Of a stretch of 64,000 bases of DNA, positions 57,121 to 64,000 are shown one piece after another. The first letter of the stretch is position 1. Every line of letters begins with the position of its first letter. Position numbers and translations under genes: made by a program. The notes beneath the pieces are model-generated. The model searched no databases. It worked only from the letters and a program-made list of their open reading frames with translations, and was not told the DNA's origin. Source of the DNA: Capillidium heterosporum (Eukaryota; Entomophthoromycota; Entomophthoromycetes; Entomophthorales; Capillidiaceae); NCBI GenBank assembly GCA_016630905.1, contig WBMQ01000001.1, positions 1,984,001 to 2,048,000 of the forward strand, read 5' to 3'.

Positions 57121-58965
57121 ATGATGGATCCCAACTCTACAAACCCAACCCCAACTTTGACTCCAACCTTAACTCTCAAGCCCCTCCACGATGTCAACTT
57201 GAAGTCACCTACTCTATGTCGCTGCACCCATCACCAGATTAAAAACAAAGACACTAACACCAACAAGTACCAAATTCCCGAACTCAACTTACTTCCACCT
57301 ATCGAACTCTACCCCATCAATCTTTTGGAAACCGATCAAACTTTATTGAACTTGGACGATCTGCCCAACAAAAATGACTTGGCATGCCCACTATCACCAG
57401 CCAATTTTATCTCGAGGGAGAAAGAAGTCAGTTCCAATATCAACAATATCAAACTAACTAAAGTCCAATTCCTTCTCCTCTTCCTAAGCCTAGCTTTACC
57501 TATTCTAGTCTCTTTCTTAGACAGCACCATCCTGTCGGTGATCTTATCCAAGTTGATGATTGAGTTCAGTACTGTATCTACTTTTTTGATAACTACCTCC
57601 TACATCATCACCTCGATTGCAATTCAACCTATCCTTTCCAAACTCAGTGACATCTTTGGTCGTAAATCCATCTTGACATTATCTCTCCTCGTTTTTAGCT
57701 TAGGTTCCTTACTGTGCGGTCTATCTACTTCCTTGAACTTCTTGGTAGCTAGTAGGTTCATCAGTGGTGTAGGTGGAGGTAGTTTAATCTCAATAAGTGT
57801 CATTATCATTAGTGATCGCGTTGAGATTGAAAAGCGTGGTATATTCATGTCGTTGACTGGGTTGATGTTCGCTTTAAGTTGTCTGTTGGGGCCAGTAGTA
57901 GGTGGCTTGATTTCCGACAACTTGAACTGGAGATGGTGCTTCTTCATTAACCTACCCATCTGTTTGGTAGCCTTAATCTGCCTCTATTTTTTGGACTTCG
58001 ATTCCCTGCCTAATCTTAACATAGCTCCTAAAGACGAAGGTCTGCTACAGAAGTTTGGTAGGATCGATTGGTTAGGTAGCTTAACGTTGCTGACCTTCAC
58101 CACCACTTTACTTTTAGCTTTGAACCTCTTGAGTCAACTATCTGTATCCCACTATTTGATTGTTACTTTGTTGAGTGTTGCTTTAGTCAGTATAATAGTG
58201 TTCTTGGTAATCGAGTGTAAGTTCGCCAAGGAACCTATGTTGCCATTAAGTTTGTTCAAAAATGGTAATGTCATCCTCACCAACTTGACTTTGTGCTTCG
58301 CTACCATCATCTACTTTTACTTCATCTTCTACGGACCTCTCTATCTCATATTTATCAAGAACCTTACAACAACTATGACCGCCATTTACCTACTGCCGTT
58401 CATGTTAGTTACCGTATTAGGATCTGTCTTATCAGGAATCTACACGTCCAAATACAAGTTATGTAAACTTCCCATGCTACTGGGTACATCACTCATGCTG
58501 GTGGCTACCGTCCTATTGAGTTTGAGGCTGAGTACTATTATAACTACATTTGAAGAGTTTTTCTATCCTTTTCTGTTGTGCTTTGGCTTCGGTAATCTGA
58601 TTCAGACATCAACTATCTTGTGCCAGGCTTCCAGCAAAGCTGAAGAAGTTGCTGTCGTTACAGGACTCTGCAATTTCGTCCAGAGTTTGGCTTCCATCTT
58701 GAGCCTGACGTTGATGGATTTACTTTTTAGTTATAAAACTCGGAGTTATAATTTGAACACCAGTTTGTTAGGGACGAGTAAAGCTTTGAACGGGATGCAA
58801 ATAGGTAATTTAGTGGAGAGCTTTAGGTTCGGCTTCTTGGTTTTGATTGGAGCGGCTGCTTTGGCTTGGGTACCTACGTTGTTGTTGAACGATATCAAGG
58901 TCGAGCAGCAGCAAATTGATGTCGAGGATAAGAAGTTTGGAGATGAAAAGGTAGGTATGGTTTAA
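57121..58965 (+). CDS. MFS transporter, DHA2-type 14-helix family (drug or basic amino acid/H+ antiporter)
   Basis: 614 residues, no intron. A hydrophilic N-terminus of about 110 residues, rich in Thr/Pro/Asn, precedes the first helix. Signature residues: SFLDSTI in helix 1 (131-137), motif A LSDIFGRK (175-182), motif C GLMFALSCLLGPVVGG (247-262), which marks antiporters, and NWRWCFFINLP (269-279), typical of DHA2. About 14 helices in total. Related families include Fnx1/Vba vacuolar basic amino acid transporters and Atr1/Sge1-type exporters; the sequence alone does not separate these. Proton antiport out of the cytosol is the expected mechanism. Confidence 0.9.
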   Translation: MMDPNSTNPTPTLTPTLTLKPLHDVNLKSPTLCRCTHHQIKNKDTNTNKYQIPELNLLPPIELYPINLLETDQTLLNLDDLPNKNDLACPLSPANFISREKEVSSNINNIKLTKVQFLLLFLSLALPILVSFLDSTILSVILSKLMIEFSTVSTFLITTSYIITSIAIQPILSKLSDIFGRKSILTLSLLVFSLGSLLCGLSTSLNFLVASRFISGVGGGSLISISVIIISDRVEIEKRGIFMSLTGLMFALSCLLGPVVGGLISDNLNWRWCFFINLPICLVALICLYFLDFDSLPNLNIAPKDEGLLQKFGRIDWLGSLTLLTFTTTLLLALNLLSQLSVSHYLIVTLLSVALVSIIVFLVIECKFAKEPMLPLSLFKNGNVILTNLTLCFATIIYFYFIFYGPLYLIFIKNLTTTMTAIYLLPFMLVTVLGSVLSGIYTSKYKLCKLPMLLGTSLMLVATVLLSLRLSTIITTFEEFFYPFLLCFGFGNLIQTSTILCQASSKAEEVAVVTGLCNFVQSLASILSLTLMDLLFSYKTRSYNLNTSLLGTSKALNGMQIGNLVESFRFGFLVLIGAAALAWVPTLLLNDIKVEQQQIDVEDKKFGDEKVGMV

Positions 58966-59430
58966 AAGTTGTATGTATTATTAATAAATTTAGCCTTTTT
59001 GTATATAATTGGTCGTTTAGGCTTTTAAGTACCATTAGGTGGAATTAAGTTTTGAAGCCTAGGTAGATATATACCTAATGCGTTATATAATAAACGATTC
59101 ATTTTAAAGACAATGAAATTTTAGGTTGCTAGAGTTCCAATATATATATATACAAAAGACTTTAACTATATTAGACATATTTATACTACTTTACTCTGTT
59201 TATAATCCCTCCTCTATCAAACCTCATCCCCAACTTCTTTGCAACTATTCACCTTATAAAGATGCCAATATCGCAAATCTCCCAACTTTATTGGTTAGAA
59301 TAGGAATCATACTTCCAATCTATGCTTTTCATCTAGTCAAAAATTCAAATTGAAAAATCAAGTTCAAAACTCAAAAGCTCAACTTCCATCAACTTCCATC
59401 AACTTCCAGCAAAAGATTTGCCAAACAACA
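58966..59430. other. Intergenic region, no gene seen
   Basis: About 465 bases with a short AT dinucleotide run near 59142-59150. Contains the exosome gene's promoter. Just before the ATG the 10-base unit AACTTCCATC is repeated in tandem and followed by AACTTCCAGC (59381-59410). Confidence 0.5.
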
Positions 59431-60818
59431 ATGAGTATCAACTTCTACCCGACAAAAGACTTACCCAACTTTGTCAAATTAAACCTACCCGATACTGATG
59501 ACAAAGAACAGGTGCAGGGCAAGGTAGTTGTTCCCGGTGAAACGATAACCGAAGACATTACTTTTATGAGGTAACTGATTCATTTTCTTCTATTCCATTA
59601 CATTTTACATTCTTGAATGTTTTTAAATTAAATCATTTTTAACATTAGCGGTTTCGGTACCTACAAGGACCAAGGTGTCATACGTTCCTCAGTTGCCGGT
59701 ACCGTAAAAGTTCTCAACAAACTTGTACTATCCACCTCTTTAAGAGCTAGGTAAAGTATATTTTAAACTTTTCAACTCCAAAATAACTTTGTATATCTAA
59801 CTAACCATTATACTACAAAATAAAGGTATTCAGGTGAAATAGGTGATGTAGTAGTAGCTCGGGTTACCGAAGTAAGCATTTTTTCTACCTGATTCGATAG
59901 TTTTCAACATCATATACTTTTTAAAGCCCAACATCCTCCATATTTAAATTCAAACTATTGATAAATTAACATCTAGGTAGCTCAAAAACGGTGGAAAGTA
60001 GATGTCAACTCGACTCAGGACGGTATCCTCCAACTAGCTTCAGTCATCTTACCGGGTGACATCCAAGTAAGTCCATATCAAATTTGCTTTCCCAAATATT
60101 ATTCCTCAACTAACTTCACAAAACGTAGCGTCGTAAATCAGATTCTGACGAGTTGAAGATGCGCACTTACCTTACCGAAGGAGACCTTCTAGTAGTACGT
60201 AGAAATTTTACTCCAAAAAATACAACTTACCATAACCAACCTTTTCTCAACAAATAGTGTGAAGTACAATCCTTCTTCAAGGATGGGAGTCTAGGCCTGC
60301 ATACCCGAAGCACCAAGTATGGCAAAGTAACTATGCAATCTTTACCACCATATACTAAAAACATTATTACCTCAAAGCTAGGTGAAGGCCACTTGGTTAA
60401 GATCCCTCCACTGTTAGTCCAACGCTCAAGGTCCCACTTCCTTACTCTAAGCTGCGATGTTTCAGTTATTTTAGCCCTCAACGGCTACGTCTACGTCTCC
60501 AAGCATAACCCCCAAACCTTAAATGATCTAAACTACAACACATCCACGGTACTTTGAATTAATTTAAAATTTCATTTTAAAACAACGAATTAAAAGTACT
60601 AACATTTTTATTAGACTCCATTGACCGACACCGATCGGGATACGTTGGCCCGTATAAGTAACGCCATACGCGGCCTAGCCGTATTGAGCGTACCCATCAA
60701 CGAGATGCTGTTGAATCTTGTCTTCAACGTCAGTTTGAGGTTCGCCGCCAAAGATCTATTAACAACGAGTGTTTTAGTAGAAGTCGTTCAGGAAGCTATA
60801 TTACTTTCGCAGCAATAA
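59431..60818 (+). CDS. RRP4: Exosome complex subunit Rrp4, 7 exons
   Basis: RNA-binding cap subunit of the nuclear and cytoplasmic 3'-5' exosome. Exons: 59431-59570, 59649-59750, 59826-59871, 59977-60066, 60129-60194, 60258-60548, 60615-60818; 312 residues, all in frame. N-terminal domain with VVPGETITED and MSGFGTY (family consensus MRGHGTY); S1 domain with GEIGDVVVARVTEVAQKRWKVDV; then RRKSDSDELKMRTYL, EVQSFFKDGSLGLHTRSTKYGK and the KH-like C-terminal domain (NGYVYVSK). The Arg-Gly-His of the family motif is Ser-Gly-Phe here. Confidence 0.94.
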
Positions 60819-60911
60819 ATTTAGACGTTTCTTCAATTTTAACTACTAATTAAAAATTTCCAAAACCTTGCCATTTAATGGTGGGGAAGTTGTCCATTCC
60901 TCAAAGTATAC

Positions 60912-62380
60912 TCAAAGCTTCGTCAAAGTCTCCTTCAACCAAGCGTCGCCATCCAGAGGGTTGCCCATAGTATGGGCGTAGGTAGCAAACTTGTCAGCAA
61001 GTATATTCCCCAGATTATCCGAATGCCCTTTGACAAACTTAATCCTAAAATTGGCACCCAAATGCAGCTTGTTCATAATTTCCTTAAGTATAGGGTAATT
61101 CAGCACTAGGTTAACATCAACTTCGTCCTTCAAAATGGACACCATAATGTCGATAGCACTCAATGAATCACTTAGGAACAAATGATCCTTTTGCGATTTG
61201 CGTACCTTCATTATAGCCATCAAAATAGCCAACATTTCAACAAGGCAGATGTTTTTGGTAGGCTTAATGAGGTAGTAACCAAAGTAGTAGGTGATATGGC
61301 CCGTATCTAAAGTCTGTACGGCTCCTATGGAGCCTAGTTCATTGCGTATGGAGCCATCAGTGTAGAAATGATATCGTTGGTGTGCTAATAAACATTAATG
61401 TTACGCATTCCAAACTTAGACTTACTTTGATTGACAAGTACCGTCTGCTCTTTAGAATTCCATAGTCGATTGGTATCTTCAGAACAACTTTGCGAAGTAG
61501 TGATGAAGAGTAAATTTGTTACCAACGGGTGCACTTTTATAAAGGTTTCTACCTTTTCCAATTGTAAAGTCAGTTGAGATAAGCTCATACTATTTGCACT
61601 AGCAATTAGCTCATCAAAAATAGGACTGAGATCCAAGTGCTGGTACCCATCTTTAATTTTTTTTATCAACTTCAGAATAGAGGCCTTGTTAAATTGAGTC
61701 GTACGTCCGTCTTGAGTACTTAGACTGTCGACAATCTTCCGCAATTTGACACTTGGCTTAAAATTTACCAACTTTGCCGTAACTACCTTGTTGTTGTGGA
61801 AGTGAGTAAATCCTGAGTTAGCCCTCTTAAAATCATCGAGCATCTTAGTCTCCACATCATATATCCTATAATCAGAAGACTCCAAAACATTCAACCCATT
61901 ATCGATAATAAAGCTATGGTCCTCCAATTTATCGTTTATAACGCATATATCCCTGCCTAAGCATGCGAACTTGGATAGCTCTTGGGAAAGCTGTAAAAAG
62001 TCTTTAGGAGTTGGAGCTGGCTAGGTTAAAGTCGTAAAAGTAGAGGTGGTGGTAGATGGGTCTGTCATTTGCTTTAAAGAATCTGTTGACGTTGCTGAGG
62101 TGGGTTGCTAGTTTGTATCTGGGTGCTTTGTTATCATTCATCTAACGTTGCATCTGATACGTATGCTGTTGTGAAATTGGATTTGTAATGCTCAGGCTTG
62201 TTGAATTGAGACAAGCAAAATCCAACAAAGGTCTAATATAGTTTGGAAGCGTAGCTCCTCCCAAATAATTTACGTAAAGGCTTACTAAGTATCAGTTTCA
62301 ATTGGCTTGAAGTCAAATCTGCCGATTTTGATCATATTAAATAAAACTCCATAGCCATCACCTACAGAAAAAGCAAGCTG
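60912..62380 (-). mobile_element. LINE-derived relic with an apparently intact RNase H domain
   Basis: On the minus strand, pieces appear in order: KIGRFDFKPIE (62310s), LGGATLPNYIRPLLDFACL (about 62255-62200, like the GG.GLP..  block after LINE reverse transcriptases), a short frame from 62141, a long frame from about 62020 (TPKDFLQLSQELSKFA ... TNRLWNSKEQTV), and an RNase H domain ending at the stop 60912. The RNase H part shows FYTDGS, CLVEMLAILMA, LFLSDSLSAID and KGHSDNLGNILADKFA, with all four acidic catalytic positions. The long frame and the RNase H frame are joined in frame if a 41-nt intron-like GTAAGT...TTATTAG (61425-61385) is removed. The reverse transcriptase body is missing and stops lie upstream, so it is a dead element, or a fragment kept for its RNase H. 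Confidence 0.6.
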
Positions 62381-62493
62381 GGGATTTGGTATTGTATCCA
62401 ACATCAGCAAATTCAATCATCATAAAACAAAATTTACAGTTAAATATTTATTTATATATATTCTTATCACAATATACACCCAAATCCCCATCT

Positions 62494-62901
62494 CTACGCA
62501 AAAGGTACCAAGAACAAAGCCAAAGTAGCCAAGAAACTAACATTCCAAACCAAAGATCTAGCAGTGGCATAGTCAAATAGATACAAAGGCACATAAACTA
62601 GGCGACACACCAAGTAGATCAAAGCTAAAACTGATCCACCGATGGGGTTCTCACTCAGCAGGATATTGGTGATTATAGCGAAACCGAACCATACGAATCC
62701 TTCCATAATATTGTTGTGGGCATTCAAAGCACGTACAGCTCTAGGAGGTAATTTGGCGTACTGGCCCCTAGGGTTGGAATTGTCGGCACCGCCTTCCAAG
62801 TTAGCCTGCTCCTTCTTGAAGATAGCTAAGCAGATGAACCAGAGGATAGGCTGGATAAAGGCGCAGGCCAGTTGAATTTTGATGTGGGCGCTGTCGATCA
62901 T
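62494..62901 (-). CDS. MAPEG-family membrane protein, intronless copy
   Basis: 135 residues, same length as the paralogue at 51934-52422 and roughly three quarters identical by eye. The junction GQYAKLPPRAVRALNAHNN is continuous where the other gene has an 81-nt intron. The MAPEG signature RALNAHNNIMEGFVWFGFA is identical. Four helices as in the paralogue. It has its own TATA box and a perfect 7-base inverted repeat just upstream, so it is probably expressed. Enzymatic activity not assignable. Confidence 0.9.
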   Translation of the reverse strand: MIDSAHIKIQLACAFIQPILWFICLAIFKKEQANLEGGADNSNPRGQYAKLPPRAVRALNAHNNIMEGFVWFGFAIITNILLSENPIGGSVLALIYLVCRLVYVPLYLFDYATARSLVWNVSFLATLALFLVPFA

Positions 62902-62982
62902 ATCTTAAATGTCAAAAGTTTAGGTGTTGAAAAATTGGTTTAGTAATCGTTTATAGCTTCAACGATGGTTCTAAAGACCCCC

Positions 62983-63007
62983 TTATATACCCTGACAAAG
63001 TGTCAGG
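62983..63007 (-). promoter_or_regulatory. TATA box and CCTGACA-AAG-TGTCAGG operator-like palindrome
   Basis: On the minus strand TATATAA (62989-62983) lies 82-88 bases before the ATG of the intronless MAPEG gene. Directly upstream is a perfect 7-base inverted repeat with a 3-base spacer (62991-63007), the shape of a dimeric regulator site. The intron-containing paralogue lacks it. Confidence 0.5.
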
Positions 63008-63686
63008 TTTGCTTACAAAATTTAGTTTTCCAACCTTGCAGAATGGATTAGTAAAGAACTTCGCAAAAACTTCAAATTCCGATTATCGAAGTCAACCAGA
63101 ATCGGTAAAGCAGTAGGATTCAAAAACTCTAAAGCAGAGTTGGCAATACTTGGTCCCACGATTTAGTAATCCAAGTCGTACGAATTACTTAAAGTAGCCA
63201 TATGTCGTGAAAAACTATGGATTCCGATATTTGGAAATCGGTATTAGTTAGGCTGCAACCTTTGTCTCCAATATCAGGATCCCAGTAAACTTGATGCTTC
63301 TTTATAAATTCGCCTGTAAAAGTTTGACCAGTTTATCAGAACATAAGGACAAGTAAATAAATCGGTATTGGGACCTCGTAGAATTGTACCATTTTTGACA
63401 AGTGTCTGCAAATTTATACATAAATGTCCAGCATCCATACTTGACAAGATACTTTCCGATAGAATCCTTGTCCTACAAACCATTGTGACTAGAATCCCAA
63501 CTCCAGCAGTGAGGTTTCAACTTACAATGATAGCGGAATTGGTTTAGAGCCTCCAACCTAAATTTACAGACAAATTCATCCATCCACATATCCAAACCCA
63601 AGCTTCAAATCTATTTCACTTAAATACCCCAACAGAACCTATCTACAACAACATTACAAATTTCAAAGGAGTTTTGGATACTTGTC
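63008..63686. other. Intergenic region, no supported gene
   Basis: The minus frame 63274-63483 (69 codons, ATG) has no recognised family. Confidence 0.45.
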
Positions 63687-64000
63687 ATGGCCCAGAAAAT
63701 CATATCTTCGATTCAGGAGTCAAGTTTGGTTGCAACTCCAACTTCTAAAAGCGCAACTTATCAGACTATTATGACAACTTTGGAGGTTGATAGAAATTCA
63801 AATAAAACCACTCAAAGGTCAAATTCTAAACTTATTTCAACACTCAAAGCAGTTACAGAATGGCAGCCCTCCAACTAAAGAAGATATACAAGAAGGTAAA
63901 AACGACTCTACGGAACCTAAGCTTTTCTGATGGACTATGGCTACTGACGTTGACGCTATCAGCCGTAACATTTTAATGCTTTTCAATTTACTAACCTCCA
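63687..64000 (+). CDS. Possible 5' part of a spliced gene running off the window
   Basis: An ATG at 63687 opens a Ser/Thr-rich frame of 63 codons. Overlapping frames continue beyond its stop, one reading NGSPPTKEDIQE up to a GTAAAA donor, another giving a short hydrophobic segment (GLWLLTLTLSA) before a GTAACA donor near 63963. A perfect TACTAAC branch site at 63989-63995 suggests an intron whose acceptor lies past the window end. Exon structure cannot be settled here and no family is recognised. Confidence 0.3.

Noticed and set aside
1..64000. tRNA, rRNA or CRISPR arrays
   Set aside because: No T-arm-like GGTTCRANYCC motif in a plausible cloverleaf, no rRNA sequence and no regularly spaced short repeats were noticed on reading; a tRNAscan/Infernal run would be needed to exclude small RNAs.

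Overview
The window is nuclear DNA of a yeast-like fungus. It is AT-rich between genes. Genes are compact, and many carry several very short introns (about 40-90 nt) with CTAAC or TACTAAC branch sites, GTAAGT/GTAAAT-type donors and TAG/CAG acceptors. CTG is read as leucine at conserved sites, so this is not a CTG-serine yeast. Complex I is present (a nuclear subunit gene), which excludes the Saccharomyces group. The fatty acid synthase is one fused beta-alpha gene. That layout is known from basidiomycetes, whereas most ascomycetes have two genes. I therefore cannot place the organism more precisely than a deep-branching ascomycete yeast or a basidiomycete yeast.

Layout. 0.5-12.3 kb: fused type I fatty acid synthase (minus), with a one-base frameshift just before its phosphopantetheinyl transferase end. 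14.9-20.3 kb: complex I 21-kDa-type subunit (plus, 4 exons), GDP-mannose transporter (minus, 8 exons), secreted or vacuolar subtilase (minus). 20.3-35.5 kb: a 15-kb gene desert built around an imperfect palindrome of about 11 kb. Its arms (about 21.0-26.4 and 27.3-32.3 kb) are strongly diverged except for two nearly identical tracts, one of which is exactly a gene for an HSF-type DNA-binding protein, present once per arm in opposite orientation. A full-length but decayed GT15 mannosyltransferase pseudogene lies just outside (32.8-33.85 kb). This geometry resembles the inverted-repeat centromeres of some yeasts.

35.5-48.5 kb: F-box protein, LSm4 and a kanadaptin-like FHA protein from a shared promoter, 2-Cys peroxiredoxin, intact GT15 mannosyltransferase, mitochondrial BipA/TypA GTPase. 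49-64 kb is rich in duplicates and relics: a LINE fragment, a truncated BipA paralogue with ruined G motifs, a MAPEG protein (one intron), two tandem four-helix membrane proteins, a 14-helix MFS transporter, exosome subunit Rrp4 (7 exons), a LINE-derived RNase H relic, and a second, intronless MAPEG gene.

How they fit together: the GDP-mannose transporter and GT15 mannosyltransferase belong to Golgi mannosylation; LSm4, kanadaptin and Rrp4 to RNA processing and decay; the complex I subunit and BipA to mitochondria; peroxiredoxin and MAPEG proteins to oxidative and lipid stress. The repeated theme is duplication followed by divergence or decay, against one striking case where two copies have been kept identical. 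Intron boundaries are my own reading, checked by reading frame and remembered family alignments; no alignment or search was run.
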